This document shows, in pieces, positions 27,432 to 37,371 of a stretch of DNA of 59,567 bases. The notes beneath the pieces were generated by a model. The model was given only the letters and a program-made list of their open reading frames with translations. It had not been told where the DNA came from and searched no databases. The first letter of the stretch is position 1. Each line of letters starts with the position of its first letter. Both the position numbers and the translations under genes were made by a program. Location of the stretch: the NCBI GenBank assembly GCA_021730785.1, contig JAKFWF010000060.1, forward strand, positions 1 to 59,567, in the 5' to 3' direction. The DNA is from Hyphomicrobiaceae bacterium. Lineage in GTDB: Bacteria; Pseudomonadota; Alphaproteobacteria; Rhizobiales; Hyphomicrobiaceae.

Positions 27432-27740
27432 GTGATCAGTCTTGAATACTTGACCCTACGCCGCGCGGCCACGATTATGGTTGCCGCCGGCCTCACGGCT
27501 GCTATGGCAGCCTGCACCTCCAGCGGTACGAGCAATGGCGGCGACCCTGGCGCGGTTGCGTTGCCGGCGGGGATGTCGTGCCAGTCGGTACGTTCCGAAC
27601 TCAACAAGCTTGATAGCCAGGGCGCCCAGTCCAAGGTCGAAGCGGCGAGCCAGGGCAAGGGGTCGCCTGAAGCGAAGGCCGTGGCCGCGAGGTACAATCA
27701 ATTGCTGAATTTATACCTCGGTGCCCGGTGCCACGTGTGA
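27432..27740 (+). CDS. Small putative lipoprotein
   Basis: The 102-residue product from the GTG at 27432 is preceded by GGAGG with a 6-nt spacer, which decides the start over upstream in-frame codons. The signal peptide ends in AAMAAC. The mature part has two Cys (MSCQSV and GARCHV) framing a helix (SELNKLDSQG), echoing the upstream lipoprotein. Function unknown. An intrinsic terminator follows. Confidence 0.68.
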   Translation: MISLEYLTLRRAATIMVAAGLTAAMAACTSSGTSNGGDPGAVALPAGMSCQSVRSELNKLDSQGAQSKVEAASQGKGSPEAKAVAARYNQLLNLYLGARCHV

Positions 27741-27776
27741 TGTGACGGGATGCCCGGACGTCATGACGCGTATCAA

Positions 27777-27805
27777 AAAAGGCTCCGCTCCAGGCGGGGC
27801 CTTTT
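27777..27805 (+). terminator. Rho-independent terminator after the lipoprotein genes
   Basis: AAAAGGCTCCGC (27777-27788) pairs fully with GCGGGGCCTTTT (27794-27805), 12 pairs including one G-U, around a 5-nt loop. The run of A before and T after makes it a bidirectional-type intrinsic terminator. It separates the lipoprotein gene from lpd. Confidence 0.88.
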
Positions 27806-27916
27806 GTGCAATTGATCGCGGTTGCAGGCGGCAGCTGTGGTAATTGCCGGCGGCGGTGGTTAGTCTACTCGCCACGCTCCCGTCCCCACTCTGCTGTCCC
27901 GTCCAACAGGATTACC

Positions 27917-29356
<1,440 letters not shown>

Positions 29357-29390
29357 CGCGGGCAGCAGCCGCCTCCGCCGCCGCCCCCTC

Positions 29391-29888
29391 TCAGCTGGCT
29401 GCGGCGCGGCGATCGGCGATGCGCTGGGCGGTGCCGGCGATGATGGCGGCCCGAAGGGCTGCGGGCTGCTCGAGGGTCGCATCGATGGCGACGTGCTGGG
29501 CGCGGGCGAGCGCCCGCAGGTGTTCGGGATCATCAATCCGTGCCAGCGTCTGTTCGAGGCCAGCGGCGCCCTGGCGCGTCATCACCACGATCAAGCTGAA
29601 CGCATGCGGGTCGAATGCAGACGTCACCGGCATCGCGTCTGCGACTGGGAGCGGCGGCACGGGCACAACTGGCGGCAAAACGGCTGTCACGGGCGATGGC
29701 ACTTCCGCGGCAGGGTTCACCTTGCGCAACGACACGTGTGCCCGCACGCGCATATGTGACAGCTCCGCGTCGAACTTGTCGGTCAAGCGCGCCGCAGCTT
29801 CAGGCGTGACGCCTGGTTCTACCGAAAGAACATCGCGGAAATACTTGCGCTTGGCTGGACCTGACAATGCTTTTGTGTTCTTGGCCAT
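29391..29888 (-). CDS. Uncharacterised protein paired with ParA ATPase
   Basis: The 165-residue protein starts MAKNTKALSGPAKRKYFRDVLSVEP. It has a basic, helical N-terminal third, a Pro/Val-rich linker (about 70-90) and a helical C-terminal third. It lies 28 bp downstream of the ParA-like gene, so it is probably in its operon. ParA-type ATPases usually act with a small partner that stimulates ATP hydrolysis, and the lysine/arginine-rich N-terminus would suit that. No family is recognised. Confidence 0.6.
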   Translation of the reverse strand: MAKNTKALSGPAKRKYFRDVLSVEPGVTPEAAARLTDKFDAELSHMRVRAHVSLRKVNPAAEVPSPVTAVLPPVVPVPPLPVADAMPVTSAFDPHAFSLIVVMTRQGAAGLEQTLARIDDPEHLRALARAQHVAIDATLEQPAALRAAIIAGTAQRIADRRAAAS

Positions 29889-29916
29889 GGATGACGTCCT
29901 GCCGGTCCTCGATCGT

Positions 29917-30804
29917 CTATTCGGCTGCAAGGCGGGCGGCCATGACGGGGGCGACCTCCTCATAGAGCGTGCGGAGCGCGGCGGTTGCGCTGCCGTACTT
30001 CTCCTCGATGCGCTTCGGGCTCGCATCCCAGTCGAACGCATTGGCGATATCTTCGCTGTGCGGCAGCTGCGCCGTCAACAGGGGATGATCGAGGCCAATT
30101 TCATCGATGATGTTGCGATCACGCGCGTTACCTCGCGCACCGTTTGCGACGCAAATGTAGCGCCGGGCCGAAAGGTCGATCTCCCGTAGATCGTCGATCG
30201 TGCGCTTCTCCTCGATCAGCAGTGCCACCCGGTCGACGGCAAGTTGCGACACGTAGTCGGGCCGAAACGGCACGAGAACGAGATCGGCGGTCTTCAGGGC
30301 GGCAAGGGCTGCGAACGACAGTCCCGGTGCACAATCGAGGATGACGAGGTCGAAATTCGCTTCGAAACGGCGCAGAAGGCGCAACAGCCGACCCTTGACG
30401 CGGCTGGCGACCACGTCGGGGTCCTTGGCCTGTCGCGCTTCCTTGACATACAACTCGCCCTGGACGTCCTCCAGCATCAGCGAGCCGGGCAGCAGCGACA
30501 GGCGCAAGGCGCGGCCGTCGGCGTCGCGCACGTCGCCGGTGTTGTGCACCAGATAGTCGCGCGGCGCACCGGCACTCTCGTCGAACATGTCGAAGAAATA
30601 GTCCGAGATGGTGCGGTTCGCCTTCTTGGCGTCGAGCCAGCCGCGCCCGCCTTGCAGGATCAGCGAGGCATTGCACTGGGAATCGAGATCAAGGACGAGC
30701 ACGCGTTTGCTGCCCCACACGGCGCTCGCGTGCGCGAGCCCGACCGCGACCGTCGACTTGCCGACGCCGCCCTTGCGGTTTGCCACCGCCAGAAAGAAGG
30801 CCAT
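29917..30804 (-). CDS. ParA/MinD-family ATPase, orphan (not plasmid or chromosome parAB)
   Basis: The 295-residue deviant Walker ATPase has KGGVGKST at 11-18 (signature Lys11), the LDLDSQCN switch near 38-45 and LVILDCAPGLS near 153. It lacks the HTH of plasmid ParA, and no parB follows. Such orphan ParAs position cargo (for example chemoreceptors, polar complexes or cellulose machinery) on the nucleoid. It is divergent from glmM, with the uncharacterised 165-residue gene downstream. Confidence 0.85.
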   Translation of the reverse strand: MAFFLAVANRKGGVGKSTVAVGLAHASAVWGSKRVLVLDLDSQCNASLILQGGRGWLDAKKANRTISDYFFDMFDESAGAPRDYLVHNTGDVRDADGRALRLSLLPGSLMLEDVQGELYVKEARQAKDPDVVASRVKGRLLRLLRRFEANFDLVILDCAPGLSFAALAALKTADLVLVPFRPDYVSQLAVDRVALLIEEKRTIDDLREIDLSARRYICVANGARGNARDRNIIDEIGLDHPLLTAQLPHSEDIANAFDWDASPKRIEEKYGSATAALRTLYEEVAPVMAARLAAE

Positions 30805-31030
30805 ATCCGCTCCATGCCTGAACGACTTTACTCATATCGGTGTCGCTCTTGCGTTGATTCCGGCGGCCATTCCAAGGCAGACCGCGCAAACCGGGGCGAA
30901 TTGGCGTAACTGTTGCTAACAGGAGTTGACGTTGCGGTACGGTTCCCCCCCGACAGCGCATGCGATAAGCATGGCAACGGGTGCGATCGGCGGAGCTGCG
31001 CCAAAACTGAACGACGGGGACATTACGCAC

Positions 31031-32377
31031 ATGACACGCCGCTACTTTGGCACCGATGGCATACGTGGTCTCGCCAACCGCCATCCCATGACGTCGGAAG
31101 TGGCGCTCAAGGTCGGCATGGCCGCCGGCCACATGTTCCGCAACGGCAGCCACCGGCACCGCGTGGTGATCGGCAAGGATACGCGGCTGTCGGGCTACAT
31201 GATCGAGAGCGCGCTGATGTCGGGGTTCACGGCTGTCGGCTGCGACGTTTTCCTGCTCGGGCCGATGCCGACGCCGGCTGTTGCCATGCTGACACGCTCG
31301 CTGCGCGCGGACCTCGGCGTGATGATTTCCGCGTCCCACAACCGCTTCGATGACAACGGTATCAAGCTGTTTGATCCCGACGGCTACAAGCTGTCGGATG
31401 AAACGGAAGCCCAGATCGAGCACCTGATCGAGGCCAAGGCCGACACCATGCTGGTGCCGGCCGAGCGCATCGGTCGCGCCACTCGCGTCGAAAGCGCCCA
31501 GGAGCGCTATATCGAGTATGCCAAGCGGACGTTGCCCAAGAACCTGCGCCTCGACGGCCTGCGCATCGTTATCGATTGCGCCAACGGGGCTGGCTATAAG
31601 GTCGCGCCCGAGGCGCTATGGGAACTCGGCGCCGAGGTGATCAAGATCGGCGTCGACCCCAACGGCCGTAACATCAACCACAAGTGCGGCTCGACTGCGC
31701 CCGAAGCGTTGATCGAAAAGGTGCGCGAAGTGCGCGCCGACATCGGCATCGCGCTCGATGGCGATGCCGACCGCGTCGTGATCGTCGACGACAAAGGCCA
31801 GATCGTCGATGGCGACCAGCTGATGGCGGTGATCGCCGAAAGCTGGCTGAAGCGCGAGGAGCTGCAAGGCGGCGGCGTCGTTGCGACCGTGATGTCGAAC
31901 CTCGGCCTCGAACGCTACCTTGGCACGCTCGGGCTCGAGATGATCCGCACGCCGGTCGGCGACCGCTACGTCGTCGAACACATGCGCAAGCACGGCTACA
32001 ACGTCGGCGGCGAGCAGTCCGGCCACATCGTATTGTCCGATTTCACGACGACGGGCGATGGCCTCGTCTCGGCGCTGCAGATCTTGGCGGTCGCGGTTGC
32101 CTCGCAAAAGCCCGTGAGCGAAGTGTGCAAGCGATTCGTCCGCTTGCCGCAGATCCTGCAGAACGTGCGCTATGCCAGCGGCCGGCCGCTGGAAGATGCG
32201 CGCGTGAAAAAGGCGATCGATGCGGGCAAGGCAAAACTCGGCAGCGGTGGCCGCATCGTCATCCGCCCGTCCGGCACCGAGCCCGTGATCCGCGTGATGG
32301 CGGAAGGCGACGACGAAGCCCTTGTTAACGGCGTGGTCGGCGACATCGTCGAAGCCGTGCGCCTCGCCGCCGCCTGA
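31031..32377 (+). CDS. glmM: Phosphoglucosamine mutase
   Basis: The 448-residue enzyme converts glucosamine-6-phosphate to glucosamine-1-phosphate for peptidoglycan and LPS precursors. It has the phospho-serine loop ISASHN (Ser102), the metal loop DGDADR near 243 and the C-terminal phosphate-binding RPSGTEP. The length is standard. Homology fixes the start at the ATG of [11 protein letters not shown] strong terminator follows. Confidence 0.96.
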   Translation: MTRRYFGTDGIRGLANRHPMTSEVALKVGMAAGHMFRNGSHRHRVVIGKDTRLSGYMIESALMSGFTAVGCDVFLLGPMPTPAVAMLTRSLRADLGVMISASHNRFDDNGIKLFDPDGYKLSDETEAQIEHLIEAKADTMLVPAERIGRATRVESAQERYIEYAKRTLPKNLRLDGLRIVIDCANGAGYKVAPEALWELGAEVIKIGVDPNGRNINHKCGSTAPEALIEKVREVRADIGIALDGDADRVVIVDDKGQIVDGDQLMAVIAESWLKREELQGGGVVATVMSNLGLERYLGTLGLEMIRTPVGDRYVVEHMRKHGYNVGGEQSGHIVLSDFTTTGDGLVSALQILAVAVASQKPVSEVCKRFVRLPQILQNVRYASGRPLEDARVKKAIDAGKAKLGSGGRIVIRPSGTEPVIRVMAEGDDEALVNGVVGDIVEAVRLAAA

Positions 32378-32403
32378 CGTTCGTTTGCGAACCATTCACG
32401 ATT

Positions 32404-32432
32404 GGCGCCGTCGCAGTAATCGCGGCGGCGCC
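32404..32432 (+). terminator. Intrinsic terminator of glmM
   Basis: GGCGCCGTCGC (32404-32414) and GCGGCGGCGCC (32422-32432) form an 11-pair stem with one G-U around AGTAATC, followed by TTTGT. It lies 27 bp past the glmM stop. Confidence 0.82.
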
Positions 32433-32600
32433 TTTGTCTGTGCAGGCGGTTACGGCGCTGAAACGTATCGAACTGCGACTGCAATTAAGCGTCCCTTAAA
32501 TCTTCTGAACCATAGTCCTGAGCTGAAACAGTACCGCGTTCAGGTTCAGCATCGGTTTCCGGCGGCAGTGCTTCCGGTCAGACAAGAGAAAGGGACTACA

Positions 32601-33425
32601 ATGATCTCGTTTGGCAGATCCATGCTGCTGGGTGCCGTCTTGGCGATCGGTTCGGTCACCGGTGCAACCGCCGCCGACCTCGGCGGCAGCCGCGGTGGCA
32701 GCCTCAAGGACTACGGCTACCAGCCCAACATCGTCGCTTCGAACCCCTCCTTCTACCTGCGTGTCGATGGCGGCTTTGCCCAGCACGACAAGCCGTTCCT
32801 GATCGAGAACGGCACGGTCGAACTCACCGACCCCAATCATGGCTCGGCGTTCACCGTCGGCGGCGGCATCGGCTATTACTATTCCAAGAACATCCGCTTC
32901 GACATCACCTACGATCGCCGCTTCCAGTCCGATATCTCTGGCTATCGGTTCGACGTCGCCCAGCAGAACCCAGCGGGCAATCCCACCGGCGATTGCAAAC
33001 CAGCCGCCGGAAACCAGACCTCGTGCTACGGCACCCGCCGCTTCGGTCTGACCAGCGACGTGGTCCTGGCCAACGCCTATTTCGATTTCGACTGCCGTTG
33101 CCACGTGACGCCCTATGTCGGCGTCGGTCTAGGCTTTGCCCATCATCAAACCAATCCTGGCACGGTCACCAACGTCAACGGCGTCGTCGGCGATATTGCC
33201 AGCGCCTCCAACATCACTGTTGCTGCCGCCCTGATGGCTGGCTTCTCGCTGCAACTGCGCGACCGCCTCGCCTTCGATGCGGGCTATCGCTTCCTCTATC
33301 TGGGCGATGCCGCCACGGGCGACGTCAAGGATCGCGTCGCAGCCCAGGTGGTTGCGCCCGACCCCACGGTCGAAGCGATCCACGCCCACGAGTTCCGCGT
33401 TGGTCTGCGCTACGACTTCCGCTGA
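32601..33425 (+). CDS. Outer-membrane beta-barrel protein (Omp25/porin-like), copy 1
   Basis: The 274-residue protein has a signal peptide (1-24, ATAADL) and alternating amphipathic strands such as FYLRVDGG, GGIGYYY and HVTPYVGVGLGFA. It ends in a strand terminating with Phe-Arg (RVGLRYDFR). After the signal peptide comes GSLKDYG, a motif typical of rhizobial outer-membrane proteins. The paired Cys (CKPAAGNQTSC) may form a loop disulfide. It is a paralogue of the next gene. Confidence 0.82.
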   Translation: MISFGRSMLLGAVLAIGSVTGATAADLGGSRGGSLKDYGYQPNIVASNPSFYLRVDGGFAQHDKPFLIENGTVELTDPNHGSAFTVGGGIGYYYSKNIRFDITYDRRFQSDISGYRFDVAQQNPAGNPTGDCKPAAGNQTSCYGTRRFGLTSDVVLANAYFDFDCRCHVTPYVGVGLGFAHHQTNPGTVTNVNGVVGDIASASNITVAAALMAGFSLQLRDRLAFDAGYRFLYLGDAATGDVKDRVAAQVVAPDPTVEAIHAHEFRVGLRYDFR

Positions 33426-33456
33426 ACCTGAACTGCAAAACGACGTTTGCACGATT

Positions 33457-33479
33457 GGACCGGCCACCCTGGCCGGTCC
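33457..33479 (+). terminator. Hairpin between the tandem outer-membrane protein genes
   Basis: GGACCGGCC (33457-33465) and GGCCGGTCC (33471-33479) form a perfect 9-bp stem around ACCCT. No T tract follows, so termination is likely to be partial. Confidence 0.6.
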
Positions 33480-33641
33480 CCTTCCCAGGCCCGAGACCCT
33501 CGGCCGAGGCGTACCGTTTGCGTGCTGCGGATCTGGACACAACGTAAGTGTCCAGCGGTGCTGCGTTGATGGACGAACTGGCATCTGAGACCTGTCGCGC
33601 GAACGCTCGCGCACTATCGTCTCCAGCGAGGGATCGACGTT

Positions 33642-34643
33642 ATGACTCGGACAATTTCACGAACATCGGCCGGCCTTGCGGGACTCGCAGCCGGGGCAAT
33701 CGCGCTCGGTGCCGTGCCGGCCCGCGCTGGCGATTGGAACAACGGTGCAGGCACGCTGAAGGACCGCGGCTCGTCCGCCGTTCCGGTGCCAGCCCCCATC
33801 GCCAGTCCCGACACTCCCAGCGGCTGGTATGTGCGCGTCGACGGCACGGTCGGCAGCGACACGAACTTCAACGCGCGGCAGAAGGGCCTCGTCGTTGGCG
33901 CCGGCAACTTGAACGAGTCTTTTTCCACCAGTGGTGCTGGCTTTAACCCGTCCCTGAGCCGGTCGGGCGATTCGCTGCCCACCATCTTCAGCGGCGGCAT
34001 CGGCATCGGCTACAACTGGGGCCACAACTGGCGCTCCGACGTGACGGTCGATCGCCGCTCGACGATCAACTACCAGCTGCGCGGGTCATACCAGTATCTG
34101 AACAATGTCACGAACCCGAACTATGCGGCTGGCAATCCCACAGCGACGACGCCCTACATTTCGCCGACGCTCCTCGCGCCCCCCGCTCCCGCTTCCCGCA
34201 TCGACGGCACCGTAAACGACGAAACCACGATCAAGAGCGGCGTGCTGCTGGCCAACACCTACTACGACTGGAAGAACCGCAGCTTGTTCACCCCCTTCAT
34301 CGGTGCGGGCGTCGGCATCGCCTACTTCGACGTGCGCCGCAAGCAATCGACCAGCGATACCTCTTGCGATCCCGACCAGGTGCCCCAGAGCTGCTTCACG
34401 CGGACCCCGCATGCGGGGTTCTCGGCCGAGCGGGATGACTCGCAAATCCTGTTCGCGGCTGCCGCGCATGCGGGCTTCAGTTACGAATTGACCAGCAGTG
34501 CTTCGCTCGATGTCGGCTACCGGTTTCTCTATATTCCAAGCACCGGCCTCGATCTGAAGGTGAATGGCAGTCAGAGCCGGGTCACGCTCAGCGACACGAC
34601 CGAGCATCAGCTGCGCGCCGGCCTGCGCTGGAACATCAACTGA
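33642..34643 (+). CDS. Outer-membrane beta-barrel protein (Omp25/porin-like), copy 2
   Basis: The 333-residue protein has a signal peptide (1-29) and a GTLKDRG motif echoing the first copy's GSLKDYG. Strands such as GWYVRVDGTVG, FIGAGVGIAYFD and SLDVGYRFLY align with copy 1, and it ends LRAGLRWNIN. It is longer by loops near residues 60-180. Tandem location and shared strand order indicate duplication. It is probably a surface-exposed structural or porin-like protein. Confidence 0.8.
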   Translation: MTRTISRTSAGLAGLAAGAIALGAVPARAGDWNNGAGTLKDRGSSAVPVPAPIASPDTPSGWYVRVDGTVGSDTNFNARQKGLVVGAGNLNESFSTSGAGFNPSLSRSGDSLPTIFSGGIGIGYNWGHNWRSDVTVDRRSTINYQLRGSYQYLNNVTNPNYAAGNPTATTPYISPTLLAPPAPASRIDGTVNDETTIKSGVLLANTYYDWKNRSLFTPFIGAGVGIAYFDVRRKQSTSDTSCDPDQVPQSCFTRTPHAGFSAERDDSQILFAAAAHAGFSYELTSSASLDVGYRFLYIPSTGLDLKVNGSQSRVTLSDTTEHQLRAGLRWNIN

Positions 34644-34675
34644 AGATCATCAGGACCCGTCGACTGCTCAGCACC

Positions 34676-34703
34676 AACGAGGCGGGACCAGTTCCGCCTC
34701 GTT
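34676..34703. terminator. Bidirectional terminator after the outer-membrane protein gene
   Basis: AACGAGGCGG (34676-34685) and CCGCCTCGTT (34694-34703) form a perfect 10-bp stem with an 8-nt loop, followed by T on the plus strand. It lies between the convergent outer-membrane and DUF3833 genes and could serve both. Confidence 0.82.
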
Positions 34704-34749
34704 TCGCTGTATGCGATCGGCAGCCGCGCCGGCACGCACGCATCGCGCC

Positions 34750-35256
34750 TCAGGCCGCAGCTGCAGTGCGCTGGCCCGTGCCGAGGGCGGTCTTGGCGAA
34801 GAACAACGTGACCTCGCCGATCTTGATGCCCCACTTGGAGACGGTCGCGCGGTTCATCGCGTTGCGCCTGTCGATCCGATAAATGCGATCGTCGAAATCA
34901 ACGACGACCGACTTCGACTTGAGCTGCAGGTTGAACTTGTAGCGCATGATGATCGTGGCGTCGGCACAGTGCACCATGGCCGCGCCGATGCAGTGTTCGG
35001 TGGTCGCGAGAAAGGTGCAGGCGCTGGCACGCCGCAGGCGCCAGACCCGATGCTCGGTCGCGCCGTCGTCATAAACGAAGTCTTCGGTCATTACGAAGGT
35101 GTCGCCGGCCCAGGCCCCCCGGATCAGTACGGTAAAGCGGCGGCGCACACGGCCAAATCTGTCTTCGAACACGCCCCAGGCACGCGTTTCACCGGTGAAG
35201 AACTCGGTGAGGTCGAAGATCTGGCCTTCGGTGATCGGGCTCATGTCAGTGGCCAT
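34750..35256 (-). CDS. DUF3833-family protein
   Basis: The 168-residue protein has the family pattern: FFTGETRAWGVFEDRFGRVRR near residue 18, then RGAW, a TEDFVYDDG strand and RVWRL. The start is fixed by GGAGGG 7 nt upstream. DUF3833 proteins, probably lipid-binding beta-barrels, recur downstream of cyclopropane-fatty-acid-synthase-like and DUF1365 genes, as here. Many relatives are lipoproteins; this one has no signal peptide. It is the last gene of the operon. Confidence 0.8.
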   Translation of the reverse strand: MATDMSPITEGQIFDLTEFFTGETRAWGVFEDRFGRVRRRFTVLIRGAWAGDTFVMTEDFVYDDGATEHRVWRLRRASACTFLATTEHCIGAAMVHCADATIIMRYKFNLQLKSKSVVVDFDDRIYRIDRRNAMNRATVSKWGIKIGEVTLFFAKTALGTGQRTAAAA

Positions 35257-35314
35257 CGCGCACCCTCCAGGATGTAGAACGGACGACACTCGTCTCGGGG
35301 GGAAACGGCCGCCG

Positions 35315-36574
35315 TCATGCGTTGGATGAGGCGCGGATGGTCGCAGGTTTGGTCAACCGATAGTGTCCGACATCAGTGACGCCGCGATCGAAGCCCACTT
35401 CGCAATAGATCAGGTAATAAAGCCACATGCGGCGGAACTTCTCATCGAAGCCAAGTGCTGCGATCTGCGGCCAGGCTTGTTCGAAGGATTGACGCCAGGT
35501 CTGCAGGGTACGCACATAGTCGGCACCAAAGCGTTCGACCACCTCCAGTTTTAGGCCCGCCTGTTGCGCATGCGCCGCCATCAACGCCTCGGTCGGCAGC
35601 ATGCCGCCGGGGAAGATGTAACGCTGGATGAAATCGGCCTTGGCGCGGTACTTGTCGAAACTTGCCGGCTCGATTGTAATCGCCTGGATGAGTGCCTGTC
35701 CGTCGGGTTTCAGCCGAGCGGCAATGGTCGCGAAGTAGCTCGACCAATGGTCTTCACCCACTGCCTCGATCATTTCGATCGACGCTATGCGATCGAACGT
35801 GCCGGTGGTGTCGCGATAATCCTCGAACCGCAGCTCGGTGCGAGCACCGAGGCCGGCGGCGGCGAGCCTGGCCTTCGCATAGCTCAGCTGTTCGGCCGAA
35901 ATCGTCAGACCGGTGACGGTTGCGCCAGCCCGCGCGGCAGCCTCCGCAAAGCCGCCCCAGCCGCAGCCGATCTCGAGAACGGTGTGGCCCGGTTGCAGCC
36001 TGAGGCCCGCCATGACCCTGCGATTCTTTTCCCCTTGTGCAGCTTCAAGCGCAACAGTCGGGCCGGTAAAGCGCGCGCTCGAATAGGTCATCGAGGGATC
36101 GAGCCAGGCGGCGTAGAACGCGTTGCCGAGGTCATAGTGGGCGGCGATGTTGCGTTTCGCGCCATCCCGGCTGTTGCTGCGCCGGCGATGGAAGTGGCGG
36201 TCTGGTCGGCGCACGCGAAAGAAGCCGCGGCCACTTTCGTTCAGCTGTCGCTTGTTGTCGACGAAGAACCGCAACACCTCGCCGATCGCCGGGCTGTCGA
36301 GATCGCCGTTGATGTAGGCCTCGGCAAAGCCGATTGTGCCGCGGCGCAAGCCCTTCGTGAACACACTGAAATTGCTGAGGACGAGATGGGCATCGACCGT
36401 TCCGCCACGGCCGATCACGGCACTCGCCCCCGACGGCAGCGTCAACCGCAGGCGGCCACGGTCGATTGAGCGCGTCGCGCGTGAGCACAGGCGCAGCAGC
36501 AGCTGGTCGCGCCACAGCCGGCCCGCGGCAAAGGCCGAGCGGTCGCGTCGCGGGAGGGTGGTCTCGTCTTGCAT
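35315..36574 (-). CDS. Cyclopropane-fatty-acyl-phospholipid synthase-like methyltransferase
   Basis: The 419-residue protein has an N-terminal lipid-binding region and a SAM-dependent methyltransferase domain with VLEIGCGWGG near residue 184, preceded by AAHYDLGNAFYAAWLD. Members methylate unsaturated acyl chains of phospholipids (cyclopropane, 10-methyl or furan fatty acids). In clusters with an FAD oxidoreductase and DUF1365 it resembles UfaM/CfaA-type enzymes. The start is not well marked; the reading frame is open upstream into DUF1365. Confidence 0.87.
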   Translation of the reverse strand: MQDETTLPRRDRSAFAAGRLWRDQLLLRLCSRATRSIDRGRLRLTLPSGASAVIGRGGTVDAHLVLSNFSVFTKGLRRGTIGFAEAYINGDLDSPAIGEVLRFFVDNKRQLNESGRGFFRVRRPDRHFHRRRSNSRDGAKRNIAAHYDLGNAFYAAWLDPSMTYSSARFTGPTVALEAAQGEKNRRVMAGLRLQPGHTVLEIGCGWGGFAEAAARAGATVTGLTISAEQLSYAKARLAAAGLGARTELRFEDYRDTTGTFDRIASIEMIEAVGEDHWSSYFATIAARLKPDGQALIQAITIEPASFDKYRAKADFIQRYIFPGGMLPTEALMAAHAQQAGLKLEVVERFGADYVRTLQTWRQSFEQAWPQIAALGFDEKFRRMWLYYLIYCEVGFDRGVTDVGHYRLTKPATIRASSNA

Positions 36575-36582
36575 GATCGGGG

Positions 36583-37371
36583 TCAACTGCTCTTCGAAGG
36601 TACAATCGTGACGGAGTAACGAGACGAGCGTAGGTGTCGGACCACTGGTGTGCCCTTCAGCCACAGCTTAAGCGCCTCGAAGTGGATGGCGCCGACCACT
36701 TTCACGGTCAGCAACGGGAAGCGCCACGTCAGTCGACGTAGTGCCTTGTCGGTCAGGGGCGCGGCTTGTGCCTTGAAATGGGTGCGAATGAGCGCGCCCG
36801 CGGCATCGTGGAACTGGACAGCCAGCAGCAGAGTGTCGCCGGGCGCGGTGACGCGAAAGCCATAGCGGCCGGCGGTTGGTGCGAACGGCGACACGTGAAG
36901 CTCCTTGGCGCATGCTTGGGCATACGTACCGCTGCTCGGTGTGCCGGCCGCAATCACGTAGCTGCGCCGTTCGCCAAACGTGTTGTTAACTTCGTAGATC
37001 AATCCAACGAGGCCGCCATCCGCGCGCCGGGCGTAATAGACGCTGATCGGATTGAACACCGAGCCGAGGATGCGCGGATAAGCCAGCAGTTGGATAAAGC
37101 CGCCGGGTTCGATGTCGATGCCGGCGTCCCGCAGCAGCAGCCGGGCATGGTGCCCAAGCGGCGTGCCGTCGCCTGCACCGTGGTCGCGGTCATGCAGCGA
37201 GAACAAATTGAACCGGTTGTGCGAGATCAGCCGGCAGCCGGCGAAGGCCTCGTCGATGCGGTCGACGTCGACCAGCAGGGAGAACACGCGATAGCTCAGG
37301 CGATGCGCGCGCGGCCGCAACCGCACATGCACCACGGTGCCTTCGTAGAGGGATGCTGGAGACGCGGTCAC
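36583..37371 (-). CDS. DUF1365-family protein
   Basis: The 262-residue protein starts at a GTG overlapping the stop of the upstream oxidoreductase (GTGA). Family motifs visible are LYEGTVVHVRLRPRAHRL at the N-terminus, FNPISVYYA near 105, and SPF with GRYGFRV near 160. The family always travels with an FAD/NAD oxidoreductase and a CFA-synthase-like enzyme. In furan-fatty-acid producers the equivalent set acts on membrane acyl chains. The biochemical role is not established. Confidence 0.88.
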   Translation of the reverse strand: MTASPASLYEGTVVHVRLRPRAHRLSYRVFSLLVDVDRIDEAFAGCRLISHNRFNLFSLHDRDHGAGDGTPLGHHARLLLRDAGIDIEPGGFIQLLAYPRILGSVFNPISVYYARRADGGLVGLIYEVNNTFGERRSYVIAAGTPSSGTYAQACAKELHVSPFAPTAGRYGFRVTAPGDTLLLAVQFHDAAGALIRTHFKAQAAPLTDKALRRLTWRFPLLTVKVVGAIHFEALKLWLKGTPVVRHLRSSRYSVTIVPSKSS

